A DNA stretch of 64,000 nt, taken from Kytococcus schroeteri (GTDB lineage: Bacteria; Actinomycetota; Actinomycetes; Actinomycetales; Dermatophilaceae). The translations under genes were made by a program, and so were the position numbers. This document shows, one piece after another, positions 33,413 through 42,283 of this stretch (positions are counted from its first letter, which is position 1; every line of letters starts with the position of its first letter). Location: positions 98,884-162,883 of the forward strand of contig NZ_JBHLVH010000019.1 in the NCBI RefSeq assembly GCF_042433515.1, in the 5' to 3' direction. The notes under the pieces are model-generated. The model saw only the letters and a program-made list of their open reading frames with translations. It was not told the origin of the DNA and did not search any database.

Positions 33413-36009
33413 TCGCCCACCAGCGCACGGTCGGCGTCACCGGTCAGCGCGTCCGGGTCCGGGGCGCCCTCGCGGCGGCGCGAGGAGAAGGTGAACTCCT
33501 GCGCACCGGTGGGCACCGTGGCCCCGCTGGCACCCGGGTTGATGGGCCCGGCCACGTTCTGCTCCTCCGGCTCGGCCGGCGCGTTGGCGCCCACCTCGAT
33601 GATGTCGCCGGCGGTGAACTCGCCGTACAGGATCTTCTCGGAGATGACGTCCTCGATCTCGCGCTGGATGGCGCGACGCAGCGGACGGGCACCGAGCACG
33701 GGGTCGTACCCGCGCTTGGCCAGCAGCTCCTTGGCGTCCTGCGTGAGCTCGATGGACATGTCCTTGTCCGCCAGGCGCTCGTCGAGGCGGCCGATCATGA
33801 GGTCCACGATCTGCACGATCTCGGCCTGCGTGAGCTGCGGGAACACGACCGTGTCGTCCACGCGGTTGAGGAACTCCGGGCGGAAGTGCTGCTTGAGCTC
33901 CTCGGACACCTTGGCCTTGAGGCGCTCGTAGTCCGTGCCGGACTCCGGGCCGGCCGAGAAGCCGAGCGATACGCCCTTGGCGATGTCCCGCGCACCCAGG
34001 TTGGTGGTCATGATGATGATCGTGTTCTTGAAGTCCACCGTGCGCCCCTGCGAGTCGGTCAGGCGACCGTCCTCGAGGATCTGCAGCAGGCTGTTGAAGA
34101 TGTCCGGGTGGGCCTTCTCGACCTCGTCGAAGAGCACCACGCTGAACGGCTTGCGGCGCACCTTCTCGGTGAGCTGGCCGCCCTCGTCGTAGCCGACGTA
34201 GCCGGGGGGCGAGCCGAACATGCGGCTCACGGTGTGCTTCTCGCCGAACTCCGACATGTCCAGCTGGATGAGGGACTCCTCGTCGCCGAAGAGGAACTCC
34301 GCCAACGCCTTGGCCAGCTCGGTCTTTCCCACACCGGTGGGGCCGGCGAAGATGAACGAACCGCCGGGGCGGCGCGGGTCCTTGAGGCCCGCACGGGTGC
34401 GGCGGATGGCCTGCGAGAGCGCGTGGATGGCGTCGTCCATGCCCACGATGCGCTTGTGGAGCTCGTCCTCCATCTTGAGCAGGCGGCTGGACTCCTCCTC
34501 GGAGATCCGGAACACGGGGATGCCCGTGGTGGCGGCCAGCACCTCGGCAATGACGTCCTCGTCCACCACCGCGGCGACGTCCTGGTCGCCCTCCTTCCAG
34601 GCCTTCTCGCGCTCGGTGCGCTCGGCGAGCAGGGTCTGCTCGTCGTCGCGCAGCGAGGCGGCCTTCTCGAAGTCCTGCCCGTCGATGGCCGACTCCTTCT
34701 CCCGGCGCACCGCGGAGATCTTCTCGTCGAGCTCGCGCAGGTCCGGCGGAGCGGTCATCCGCTGGATGCGCAGGCGGGCGCCGGCCTCGTCCACGAGGTC
34801 GATCGCCTTGTCCGGCAGGTAGCGGTCGTTGACGTAGCGGTCGGCCATGTTCACCGCCGCGGCCAGGGCACCGTCGGTGATGGACACGCGGTGGTGCGCC
34901 TCGTAGCGGTCACGCAGGCCCTTGAGGATCTCGATGGCGTGCGCCAGCGAGGGCTCGTTCACCTGAATCGGCTGGAAGCGGCGCTCCAGCGCGGCGTCCT
35001 TCTCGATGTGCTTGCGGTACTCCTCCAGCGTGGTGGCGCCGATGGTCTGCAGCTCGCCGCGCGCCAGCATCGGCTTGAGGATGTTGGCCGCGTCGATGGC
35101 GCCCTCGGCGGCACCCGCACCCACCAGGGTGTGGATCTCGTCGATGAACAGGATGATGTCGCCGCGCGTCTTGATCTCCTTGAGCACCTTCTTGAGGCGC
35201 TCCTCGAAGTCACCGCGGTAGCGCGAACCGGCCACCAGCGACCCGAGGTCCAGGGTGTAGACGTGCTTGTCCTTGAGGGTCTCCGGCACGGTGCCGGCCA
35301 CGATGTCGGCGGCCAGTCCCTCGACGACGGCGGTCTTGCCGACGCCGGGCTCGCCGATGAGCACCGGGTTGTTCTTGGTGCGGCGGGAGAGCACCTGCAT
35401 CACCCGCTCGATCTCCTTCTCGCGCCCGATGACCGGGTCGAGCTTGCCCTCGCGGGCGGCCTGGGTGAGGTTGCGGCCGAACTGGTCGAGCACCAGCGAC
35501 CCGGCCGGGGTCCCCTCGCCCTGCCCGCCGGAGGCGCCCACGCCCGCGGTCTGCGGCTCGCCCTGTCCGCCGGAGTAGCCGGAGAGCAGCTCCAGCACCT
35601 GCTGGCGCACGGTGGTGAGGTCGGCGCCCAGCTTCACGAGCACCTGGGCGGCCACGCCCTCGCCCTCGCGGATCAGGCCGAGCAGGATGTGCTCGGTGCC
35701 GATGTACTGGTGGCCCATCTGCAGGCCCTCGCGCAGCGAGAGCTCCAGCACCTTCTTGGCCCGGGGACTGAAGGAGATGTGGCCGGAAGGGGCCTGCTTG
35801 CCCTGGCCGATGACCTCCTGCACCTCCTGACGCACGGCGTCCAGCGAGATGCCGAGGTTCTCCAGGGCCTTCGCGGCCACCCCCTCGCCCTCGTGGATGA
35901 GGCCGAGCAGGATGTGCTCGGTGCCGAGGTAGTTGTGGTTGAGCATGCGCGCCTCGTCCTGGGCCAGGACGACGACGCGCCGTGCGCGGTCGGTGAACCG
36001 TTCGAACAT
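33409..36009 (-). CDS. clpC: ATP-dependent Clp protease ATP-binding subunit ClpC
   Basis: 866 residues from ATG 36009 (AAGGAG upstream). A Hsp100 unfoldase that feeds ClpP1P2. In order: two N-terminal Clp repeats (MFERFTDRARRVVVLAQDEA and a second copy near residue 80), AAA module 1 with GEPGVGKT near residue 220, a UVR-type coiled middle domain near 420-480 (REKESAIDGQDFEKAASLRD), AAA module 2 with GPTGVGKT near residue 555, and the C-terminal D2-small domain. A ClgR-like operator lies upstream at 36091-36107. Typical actinobacterial ClpC1, likely essential. Confidence 0.97.
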   Translation of the reverse strand: MFERFTDRARRVVVLAQDEARMLNHNYLGTEHILLGLIHEGEGVAAKALENLGISLDAVRQEVQEVIGQGKQAPSGHISFSPRAKKVLELSLREGLQMGHQYIGTEHILLGLIREGEGVAAQVLVKLGADLTTVRQQVLELLSGYSGGQGEPQTAGVGASGGQGEGTPAGSLVLDQFGRNLTQAAREGKLDPVIGREKEIERVMQVLSRRTKNNPVLIGEPGVGKTAVVEGLAADIVAGTVPETLKDKHVYTLDLGSLVAGSRYRGDFEERLKKVLKEIKTRGDIILFIDEIHTLVGAGAAEGAIDAANILKPMLARGELQTIGATTLEEYRKHIEKDAALERRFQPIQVNEPSLAHAIEILKGLRDRYEAHHRVSITDGALAAAVNMADRYVNDRYLPDKAIDLVDEAGARLRIQRMTAPPDLRELDEKISAVRREKESAIDGQDFEKAASLRDDEQTLLAERTEREKAWKEGDQDVAAVVDEDVIAEVLAATTGIPVFRISEEESSRLLKMEDELHKRIVGMDDAIHALSQAIRRTRAGLKDPRRPGGSFIFAGPTGVGKTELAKALAEFLFGDEESLIQLDMSEFGEKHTVSRMFGSPPGYVGYDEGGQLTEKVRRKPFSVVLFDEVEKAHPDIFNSLLQILEDGRLTDSQGRTVDFKNTIIIMTTNLGARDIAKGVSLGFSAGPESGTDYERLKAKVSEELKQHFRPEFLNRVDDTVVFPQLTQAEIVQIVDLMIGRLDERLADKDMSIELTQDAKELLAKRGYDPVLGARPLRRAIQREIEDVISEKILYGEFTAGDIIEVGANAPAEPEEQNVAGPINPGASGATVPTGAQEFTFSSRRREGAPDPDALTGDADRALVGE

Positions 36010-36090
36010 CTCAGCTCCTTGCCTCGTGGGACGTCCTAGTCGCTCAACAGTGCGTCCTCGGGGGCTGTTCCGCGCGGAGGCCGTCGGGCC

Positions 36091-36107
36091 GTTCGCTGTG
36101 CGCGAAC
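36091..36107. promoter_or_regulatory. ClgR-like operator upstream of clpC
   Basis: GTTCGC-TGTGC-GCGAAC is a perfect 6-bp inverted repeat with 5-base spacer, about 90 bases before clpC. It matches the binding pattern described for the actinobacterial protease regulator ClgR, which activates clpC, clpP and lon. Confidence 0.6.
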
Positions 36108-36123
36108 CCTGCGGCGCCGGGGC

Positions 36124-36654
36124 TCAGAGGGGACGACCGGCCAGCGCCCCCACGGCGCGACCCACCCAGTCGGTGAGCTGCTCGGCCACCCGGGCGGCCA
36201 CCTCCGGCGGACGGCGGTAGGGGTCCTCCACCGACTCGGAGCGCGAGGAGGGCAGGCGCAGGGCCGCCACGGCCTGCACCAGCTCCGGACCGCCGGGCAC
36301 CGGCCCGCGGGCGGCCAGCTCGTCCACCGAGCGCACGAAGTGCCCCAGCGTGTGCGTGCGCCGCGTGAGGCCCGGCGCCTCCTCGACCACGTAGGCCTTG
36401 TGGCCGCGCTCCATGGTGAGCACGAGGTCGACCTCGCGCAGCAGCGGCAGCGCGACCTGCCGGGAGGCGAAGCCGTCCGGGTCGCCCCCGCGGCGCCGCA
36501 GCTCGGCGGCCATCTGGTCCTCCATCGGGTGCCCCACGAGCGCGGTCGTGCCCGCCGAGGCGAAGGACAGCCCGGCGGGGGCCAGGTGCCGAGAGAGGCG
36601 CTCGGCGAAGGTGGACCGGCAGATGTTGCCGCTGCAGACGTACAGGATGTTCAC
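36124..36654 (-). CDS. Low-molecular-weight protein tyrosine phosphatase
   Basis: 176 residues from the GTG at 36652-36654 with GGGAGG seven bases upstream. The active-site loop VCSGNICRS at residues 6-14 is the C-x5-R signature at the extreme N-terminus, and the general-acid region reads VEDPYRRP near residue 142. It should dephosphorylate the divergently encoded tyrosine kinase at 36841-38355, as Wzb does for Wzc in exopolysaccharide control. TACACT at 36700-36705 is a likely -10 box. Confidence 0.9.
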   Translation of the reverse strand: MNILYVCSGNICRSTFAERLSRHLAPAGLSFASAGTTALVGHPMEDQMAAELRRRGGDPDGFASRQVALPLLREVDLVLTMERGHKAYVVEEAPGLTRRTHTLGHFVRSVDELAARGPVPGGPELVQAVAALRLPSSRSESVEDPYRRPPEVAARVAEQLTDWVGRAVGALAGRPL

Positions 36655-36699
36655 GAGGGGGCCTCCCAGGAGTGCGGAGCAGCGACGGCGGACGGCCCG

Positions 36700-36782
36700 A
36701 GTGTAGGCGGGGTGAGGGTGCCGATTCTCACGTCACCGAGCGCTCCGGGAGCCGGTGGCCGGCCCCACCGGAACGCTACAGT
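36700..36782. promoter_or_regulatory. Divergent -10 boxes for the phosphatase and kinase genes
   Basis: TACACT on the minus strand (36700-36705) faces the phosphatase, and TACAGT on the plus strand (36777-36782) faces the kinase, giving leaders of about 40 and 50 bases. No clear -35 hexamers are visible. Confidence 0.4.
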
Positions 36783-36840
36783 GGCCGGACTGCGCCGTAG
36801 GTGCAGCCGGTTCACATCCTCACCACCGACGGAGAACGTC

Positions 36841-38355
36841 TTGACGCTCGACGACATCCTCCGGCTCACCCGCCGGCACATCATCACCCTGGTGCTCAGC
36901 ACCCTGGCGGGCATCGCCCTCGCGGCCGGGTGGGTCGCCATGCAGACCCCCGTCTACACGGCCACCGCCACCGGCGTGGTGCAGGCCTCCTCGGGAACCG
37001 GCACCGTGGGTGAGTCCCTCTCCGGCAACTCGCTGGCCATCACCAAGAGCTCGGCCTACGTGACCTACTTCAGCAGCCAGCCGGTCGCAGAGCGGGTCAT
37101 CAAGCAGCTCAACCTGGACACCGACCCGGCCGCCCTGTCGTCGCGGGTGAGCGCCAAGGTGGAGGAGGAGACCCCCAACATCACGGTGAGCGCCAAGGGC
37201 GGGTCGCCCCAGGAGGCCAAGCAGCTCGCCGACGCCGTGGTCACCGAGACCGCCGCGTACGTGAAGGACCTGGAGACCAAGAACCTCACCGACGGACCGT
37301 CCTACCCGGCTCAGCAGGAGCCCTCGAGCGACGAGAGCAGCAGCCAGAAGGACAAGGAGCAGCGCACGCCGGCCACCAGCATCCTGCCGCTGGCCAGCGC
37401 CGACCTGCCCTCCTCGCCCACCGAGCCGCAGCCGGCCCGCGCCCTGGTGCTCGGCGGCCTCGCCGGCCTGGCCCTCGGCTACCTCATCGCGTGGTTCCGC
37501 CACCGCCAGGACACCCGCATCCGCACCCAGGAGGACATCGAGGAGGCCTCGGGCGGCACCTCCACGCTGGGCCTCATCCCGGCCAACGAGGCCCTGTCCT
37601 CCCCGGAGCGCGCCGTCCGCGACTCCGGCGAGGTGGACTTCGCCACCCGGGAGGCCCTGCGCCAGTTCCGCACCAACCTGCGCTTCGTCAACGTCGACCA
37701 CGCGCCCAAGTCGATCGTCGTCACCTCCGCCCGCATGGGTGAGGGCAAGTCGACCATCTCGTCCAACCTGTCCTACCTGCTGGCCGAGGGCGGGGAGCGC
37801 GTCATCCTCGTGGACGCCGACCTGCGCCGCCCGTCGGTGGCCGGAATCTTCGACATCGACGCCTCGGTTGGCCTCACCCAGGTGCTCGCCGGCACGGCCG
37901 ACCTGGCCGACGCCGTCCAGCCCACCGCGCACCCCAACCTCATGGTGCTGCCGGCCGGCACCATCCCGCCCAACCCCTCGGAGCTGCTGGGCTCGCAGCG
38001 CATGCGCGACCTCATCGCCACGCTGACCCAGACGCACCGCGTCATCCTCGACGCCCCGCCGCTGCTGCCGGTGACCGATGCCGCGCTGCTCACCACCGCC
38101 GCCGACGGCGCGGTGCTCGTGGTGGCCGCCGGGGACACCCGCAAGGAGCACGTGGAGCGCGCCGCGGCCAACCTGCGCAATGTCAACGCGAACCTGCTGG
38201 GTGCCGTCATCAACCGCGCGTCGGTGAGCCGCCTCAACCGCATCCTCTACGGCGAGGGCTACGGCTATGGCTCGTACGGCTACGGTGCGGGCTACGGCGA
38301 CGGCTACGGCGACGACAAGAAGAGCAGGAAGCGCCGCAAGCGTCGCAAGAAGTGA
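36841..38355 (+). CDS. Wzz/BY-kinase: polysaccharide biosynthesis tyrosine autokinase
   Basis: 504 residues from TTG 36841, supported by GGAG six bases upstream; no ATG or GTG fits the family N-terminus. A Wzz chain-length domain is held between membrane helices near residues 14-34 and 200-218. The cytoplasmic kinase has Walker A RMGEGKST near residue 297, Walker A-prime VILVDADLRRP near residue 322, and Walker B VILDAPPLLPVTD near residue 400. A tyrosine-rich tail (GEGYGYGSYGYGAGYGDGYG) is followed by a Lys/Arg cluster. It autophosphorylates the tail to control capsule or exopolysaccharide assembly. No glycosyltransferase genes are nearby. Confidence 0.92.
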   Translation: MTLDDILRLTRRHIITLVLSTLAGIALAAGWVAMQTPVYTATATGVVQASSGTGTVGESLSGNSLAITKSSAYVTYFSSQPVAERVIKQLNLDTDPAALSSRVSAKVEEETPNITVSAKGGSPQEAKQLADAVVTETAAYVKDLETKNLTDGPSYPAQQEPSSDESSSQKDKEQRTPATSILPLASADLPSSPTEPQPARALVLGGLAGLALGYLIAWFRHRQDTRIRTQEDIEEASGGTSTLGLIPANEALSSPERAVRDSGEVDFATREALRQFRTNLRFVNVDHAPKSIVVTSARMGEGKSTISSNLSYLLAEGGERVILVDADLRRPSVAGIFDIDASVGLTQVLAGTADLADAVQPTAHPNLMVLPAGTIPPNPSELLGSQRMRDLIATLTQTHRVILDAPPLLPVTDAALLTTAADGAVLVVAAGDTRKEHVERAAANLRNVNANLLGAVINRASVSRLNRILYGEGYGYGSYGYGAGYGDGYGDDKKSRKRRKRRKK

Positions 38356-38374
38356 GCCAGCGCCCCACGGGGCG

Positions 38375-38424
38375 CACACGGCGGAGGGCCACCGGGAATC
38401 ATCCCGGTGGCCCTCCGCCGTGTG
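38375..38424. terminator. Bidirectional terminator between kinase gene and lsr2
   Basis: A perfect 23-bp stem (38375-38397 with 38402-38424) with loop ATCA lies between convergent genes. Its central GGCGGAGGGCC matches the terminator at 32841-32880. Confidence 0.88.
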
Positions 38425-38461
38425 CGGTGGCGCCGCGGCCGACGCCCGGCGCCCGCCCGCG

Positions 38462-38809
38462 TCAGCCGTTGGCCTTGGCGTAGGCCTCCTCGAGGTCGGC
38501 CGAGAGGCGACCTCGGTCGCTGACCTCCCAGCCGTTGGCACGGCCCCACTCGCGGATGGCCGCGAGCTCGCGCTTGCGGGCGGCCCCGGAGGTGCTGGAA
38601 CCACCGCTGCTGCGCTTGGCGGGCGCCTTGCGGCCCACGGCCCGGCGGGCGTGCCCCACCCAGGTGGCGAAGTCGTCGCGCAGTCGGGCGGCGTTGTCGG
38701 CGTTGAGGTCGATCTCGTAGGAGACGCCGTCGAGGGCGAAGGTCACGGTCTCCGTGGCCTCACCGCCGTCCAGGTCGTCCTCCAGAATGATCACCTGTCG
38801 TTGCACCAT
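38462..38809 (-). CDS. lsr2: Lsr2 nucleoid-associated protein
   Basis: 115 residues from ATG 38809; upstream in-frame codons do not resemble the family. Lsr2 bridges DNA and silences AT-rich, often foreign, genes. The N-terminal dimerisation strands MVQRQVIILEDDLDGGEA and TVTFALDGVSYEIDL are followed by a linker (KAPAKRSSGGSS) and the DNA-binding domain IREWGRANGWEVSDRGRLS, whose RGR contacts the minor groove. Position next to lysS is conserved; the gap toward clpC is occupied by the kinase/phosphatase pair. Confidence 0.96.
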   Translation of the reverse strand: MVQRQVIILEDDLDGGEATETVTFALDGVSYEIDLNADNAARLRDDFATWVGHARRAVGRKAPAKRSSGGSSTSGAARKRELAAIREWGRANGWEVSDRGRLSADLEEAYAKANG

Positions 38810-38897
38810 CTCATCCACGTCCTCTCGTTCCTGCTGGTTTCGGAACACATTTGATCCCATCGGAATCGTTTTCCGCAACTCCCGGGGTGCAGCAACA

Positions 38898-38929
38898 GAA
38901 AACGGAACCGCGTCCACGGTTCCGTTTTC
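38898..38929 (-). terminator. Rho-independent terminator after the small membrane protein gene
   Basis: A perfect 13-bp stem (38898-38910 with 38917-38929) with 6-base loop ends in TTTTC on the minus strand, the best classical terminator in the window. It separates the lysS unit from lsr2. Confidence 0.85.
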
Positions 38930-38947
38930 CCTTCATTGCGTCGGTCT

Positions 38948-39127
38948 TCAGCCGACGGGATCCTCCTCGGCGGCTTCCTGCTCCGCCTCCCACTGGGCCA
39001 CCGCGGCGCGCTCGCGGCGGTCGCCCTCCACGATGTGCTTCATGAGCACGTAGAACAGGTAGAGGATGCCGACACTGGGCACCAGGGCCGCGATGTACGG
39101 CCAGATCGCGCCGAACAACTCGCTCAT
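38948..39127 (-). CDS. Small single-pass membrane protein
   Basis: 59 residues from ATG 39127, whose A overlaps the lysS stop (TGATG); a GTG one codon earlier is also possible. One helix (IWPYIAALVPSVGILYLFYV) is followed by a charged tail (EGDRRERAAVAQWEAEQEAAEE), so it is an N-out or N-in anchored peptide with a short coiled tail. Similar small proteins often follow lysS in actinobacteria. Function unknown. Confidence 0.75.
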   Translation of the reverse strand: MSELFGAIWPYIAALVPSVGILYLFYVLMKHIVEGDRRERAAVAQWEAEQEAAEEDPVG

Positions 39128-40668
39128 CACGCCTCCGGCTTGGTGTGGGGGAACAGGATGGTCTCGCGGATGCCGGCGCCGGTGAACAGCATGACCATGC
39201 GGTCCAGACCGAACCCGAGGCCACCCATGGGCGGGGCACCGTACTCCAGCGCGCGCAGGAAGTCCTCGTCGAGCTGCATGGCCTCCGGGTCACCGGCGGC
39301 GGCCTCGAGCGACTGGGCGGTGAGCACCTCGCGCTGCACCACCGGGTCGATGAGCTCGGAGAAGGCCGTGGAGCGCTCCACGCCGCCGATGATGAGGTCC
39401 CAGGCCTCGATGAGGTCCGGCTTGCTGCGGTGCGGGCGTGCCAGCGGCTGGGCCGACGGCGGGTAGTCGCACAGGAAGGTGGGCTGCACCAGGCCGGGCT
39501 CCACGAGCTCCGAGAGCAGCTCGAGCACGATCTTCTCGGCGCCCCACCCGTCCTCGAGCTCCACGTCGTGCTCGGCGGCCAGGCGGCGCAGGGTGGCCTC
39601 GTCGGTCTGCGGGGTCACCTCGGTGCCCACGGCCTGCGAGACACCCTCGTAGACCGGCAGCCAGCGCCACTCGGCGGCGAGGTCGATGTCCCCGGCCGGG
39701 GTGTGCAGCACCCGGGACTCCAGCAGGCCGGCCTCGATGAGGGCGTCGGCCACGGCCAGGTACATCTCCTGCATGAGCTCGGCCATGGTGGTCTGGTCGC
39801 CCCAGGCCTCGTACGCCTCGAGCATCGTGAACTCGGGGCTGTGGGTGGAGTCCACGCCCTCGTTGCGGAAGATGCGGCCGATCTCGAAGACCTTCTCGAT
39901 GCCACCGACGACGGCCTTCTTGAGATTGAGCTCCAGCGCGATGCGCAGCGTCATCGGCTGGTCGAAGGCGTTGAGATGCGTGTGGAACGGGCGGGCGTGC
40001 GCGCCACCGTGGATGAGCTGCAGCACCGGCGTCTCGATCTCGGTGTAGCCGCGGTCCTCCAGAAAGCGTCGCACGGTGGAGGTGATGACCGAGCGGGTCA
40101 TCACCATGCGGCGGGCCTCGTCGCGCACGATGAGGTCGGCGTACCGCTGGCGGACGCGCTGCTCCTCGGAGAGGTCCTTGTGCAGCGTGGGCAGCGGGCG
40201 CAGGGCCTTGGAGGCCAACTGCCAGTCGGTGGCCATGACCGAGAGCTCGCCGCGACGGCTGCAGATGACCCGGCCGGTCACCGAGACGATGTCGCCCAGG
40301 TCCACCACGGACTTCCACAGCTCGAGGGATTCCTGCCCCACCTCGGCCAGGGAGAGCATGGCCTGCAGCCGCTCGCCACTACCGGCCTGCAGGGTGGCGA
40401 AGCAGAGCTTGCCGGTGTTGCGCGAGAAGACCACGCGGCCGGTCACCGAGACGACCTCCTGCGTCTCCTCACCCGTCCCCAGGTGGCCCCACTGCTCGCG
40501 GACCTGCTCCAGGGAGTGGGTGCGGGGGACCTCCACCGGGTAGGCCTGGGCACCGGACTCCAGCACGCGCGCCCGCTTCTCCCGGCGCACCCGCATCTGC
40601 TCGGGCAGGTCCTCGGCGGGGGCCTGGGGGGTGGTCGGGTCCTGGGGCGTGGTCGGCTGCTCAGTCAC
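39127..40668 (-). CDS. lysS: Lysyl-tRNA synthetase, class II
   Basis: 513 residues from the GTG at 40666-40668 (VTEQPTTPQ). The start is set by a TAGAAT box seven bases upstream and lack of a Shine-Dalgarno; the long upstream in-frame extension is antisense to ogt and rejected. An OB-fold anticodon domain (VVSVTGRVVFSRNTGKL) precedes the class II core: motif 2 FRNEGVDSTHSPEFTMLEAY near residue 268 and motif 3 GLGFGLDRMVMLF near the end. Charges tRNA-Lys. Confidence 0.96.
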   Translation of the reverse strand: MTEQPTTPQDPTTPQAPAEDLPEQMRVRREKRARVLESGAQAYPVEVPRTHSLEQVREQWGHLGTGEETQEVVSVTGRVVFSRNTGKLCFATLQAGSGERLQAMLSLAEVGQESLELWKSVVDLGDIVSVTGRVICSRRGELSVMATDWQLASKALRPLPTLHKDLSEEQRVRQRYADLIVRDEARRMVMTRSVITSTVRRFLEDRGYTEIETPVLQLIHGGAHARPFHTHLNAFDQPMTLRIALELNLKKAVVGGIEKVFEIGRIFRNEGVDSTHSPEFTMLEAYEAWGDQTTMAELMQEMYLAVADALIEAGLLESRVLHTPAGDIDLAAEWRWLPVYEGVSQAVGTEVTPQTDEATLRRLAAEHDVELEDGWGAEKIVLELLSELVEPGLVQPTFLCDYPPSAQPLARPHRSKPDLIEAWDLIIGGVERSTAFSELIDPVVQREVLTAQSLEAAAGDPEAMQLDEDFLRALEYGAPPMGGLGFGLDRMVMLFTGAGIRETILFPHTKPEA

Positions 40669-40675
40669 CCTCACG

Positions 40676-40681
40676 ATTCTA
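40676..40681 (-). promoter_or_regulatory. -10 box (TAGAAT) of lysS, leaderless type
   Basis: TAGAAT on the minus strand ends seven bases before the lysS GTG, so transcription should begin at or beside the start codon. Confidence 0.5.
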
Positions 40682-40706
40682 GGCGTTCCCGCGGTGCCGC
40701 CCACCC

Positions 40707-41228
40707 TCACCCGGGCAGGTCCACCCCCTCGTGACGCAGCAGCCACTCCTTGTTCTCCACGGTGCCCGCGTAGCCGTGCGCCTGCCCCGACGCGCTCACC
40801 ACGCGGTGGCAGGGCACCACGATGCTCAGGGGGTTGCGGGAGTTGGCCGCCCCCACCGCCCGGACGGCCGTGGGGCGCCCGATGGCCTCGGCCACCTCGC
40901 CGTAGGTGCGCACCTGGCCGAAGGGGATGCGGGCGAGCTCGTCCCAGACCAGGCGCTGGAAGTCGGTGCCGCGCGGAGCGAGGTCCAGGTCGAAGGTGCG
41001 ACGGGTGCCGTCGAAGTACTCGCCCAGCTGCCGCACCGCCTCGGGAAACGCCTCGTCGTCGCGGGGGCCGAAGCGCTCCCGGTCCGGGGCCGGCGTGTGG
41101 TCGGGCCAGTACAGGCCCTCGAGGCGGTGGCCATCGCCCACCAGGGTGACCTCCCCCATCGGGACGGGCACCACGCGGTGCACGCGGTCGGCCGCGGCGA
41201 CGGGCTCGGGCAGGACGCGGGGGGTCAT
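40707..41228 (-). CDS. ogt: Methylated-DNA-protein-cysteine methyltransferase
   Basis: 173 residues from ATG 41228 with GGAGG upstream. It accepts alkyl groups from O6-alkylguanine onto its active cysteine in NPLSIVVPCHRVVSASG near residue 135, and is consumed in doing so. The DNA-binding region RIPFGQVRTYGEVAEAIGRP precedes it. It stands at the place where coaX, panD and panC often occur in actinobacterial genomes, between lysS and the DUF2520 gene. Confidence 0.94.
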   Translation of the reverse strand: MTPRVLPEPVAAADRVHRVVPVPMGEVTLVGDGHRLEGLYWPDHTPAPDRERFGPRDDEAFPEAVRQLGEYFDGTRRTFDLDLAPRGTDFQRLVWDELARIPFGQVRTYGEVAEAIGRPTAVRAVGAANSRNPLSIVVPCHRVVSASGQAHGYAGTVENKEWLLRHEGVDLPG

Positions 41229-41383
41229 GGTGCCTCCGGGCGAGGGATCGGACTGTGCGTGGGCACCACCCAACACCCACCGGCGCCCCGGCACCAGCCC
41301 CACCCCCGAGCGGGTGTGGACGGGCATCCACGCCACCCGGCCGTCCACAGATCCATCTGACTCCGCGGGAGGGGTGCAGGACC

Positions 41384-42283
41384 TCAGTCCTCCAGACCCA
41401 GCGCGCGCAGCACCGCGTGCGCCGCCGGCGGTGCCTCGATGCGGGCGGCCACCGCGTGACGCGCCGCGGCCCGCTCCAGGGCCGCCAGCACCTCGGCGAG
41501 CGCCGGGTCGTCCCCCGAGGCGGCCTGCTGTGCCCGCACCCGGTCGGCGTCCCAGCCGCTCACCGGCCCCGAGGGCGAGGTCCCCGCGGGCGTCTCGCCA
41601 CTGCCCAGGGCCGCCTCCAGCGAGGCGCGCAGCAGCGGGCCCGCCACGGCGTCGGGGCGCGCCACCCCGCCCTCGGCCAGGGCCCGCCGCACCGTGGTGA
41701 CCAGGGCCGCCACCCCCTCGGTGGCCACAGTGACCGCCGCGTCGTGGCGGGGCAGGTCCACCGCCTCCAGCCGCAGCGGGGTCGCGCCCAGCTCCACCAC
41801 GAGCGACTGCGCCACGGCGTCGAGCTCGAGCGGGCAGAGGTGGCCCACCACGGTGTCGCCCAGGCGGTCCACGTCCTGCGACTGGCCGGAGAACACCATC
41901 GCCGGCTGCAGGGAGAACCCCAGGACCGGCAGCCCCGCGGCCAGCACCGGGGAGAACAGCTCCACCCCCACGCCCGGCACGGTGTGCACGAGCAGGTGCC
42001 CGGGGCGCAGGGCGCCGGCCGCGAGCAGGCCGTGCACCACCCCGGCGGCGTCGCGCCCGGGCACGGCGAGCAGCACCAGGTCGGCCTCCCCCGGCACGTC
42101 CGCCGGCTCGCAGCGGATGCTGGTGGGCAGCAGCGCGGCGGCCCGTTCGGCGGCGTCGTCCCCCACGCTGTGCGCCACCACCCGGTGCCCCGAGCGCTCC
42201 CAGGCGGCACCGAGCACGGCCCCCACCCGCCCGGCGCCCACGATGCCGATGCGCAGCCGCGGTGCCTCGTGCGTGCTCGTCAT
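41384..42283 (-). CDS. Rossmann-like/DUF2520 domain protein
   Basis: 299 residues from ATG 42283. The N-terminal NAD(P)-binding loop is IGIVGAGRVGAVLGAAW near residue 12, followed by VVAHSVGDDAA, ADLVLLAVPG and LVHTVPGVG. The C-terminal helical DUF2520 half includes GFSLQPAMVFSG and DLPRHDAAVTVATEGVAALV. The architecture resembles ketopantoate- or pyrroline-type reductases, and the gene usually sits beside panC, but activity is not established. Function is inferred only as an oxidoreductase. Confidence 0.85.
   Translation of the reverse strand: MTSTHEAPRLRIGIVGAGRVGAVLGAAWERSGHRVVAHSVGDDAAERAAALLPTSIRCEPADVPGEADLVLLAVPGRDAAGVVHGLLAAGALRPGHLLVHTVPGVGVELFSPVLAAGLPVLGFSLQPAMVFSGQSQDVDRLGDTVVGHLCPLELDAVAQSLVVELGATPLRLEAVDLPRHDAAVTVATEGVAALVTTVRRALAEGGVARPDAVAGPLLRASLEAALGSGETPAGTSPSGPVSGWDADRVRAQQAASGDDPALAEVLAALERAAARHAVAARIEAPPAAHAVLRALGLED

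Noticed and set aside
40669..41331. Longer N-terminus of lysS
   Set aside because: The extension is a shifted frame of ogt on the same strand; the TAGAAT box and family N-terminus place the start at 40668.
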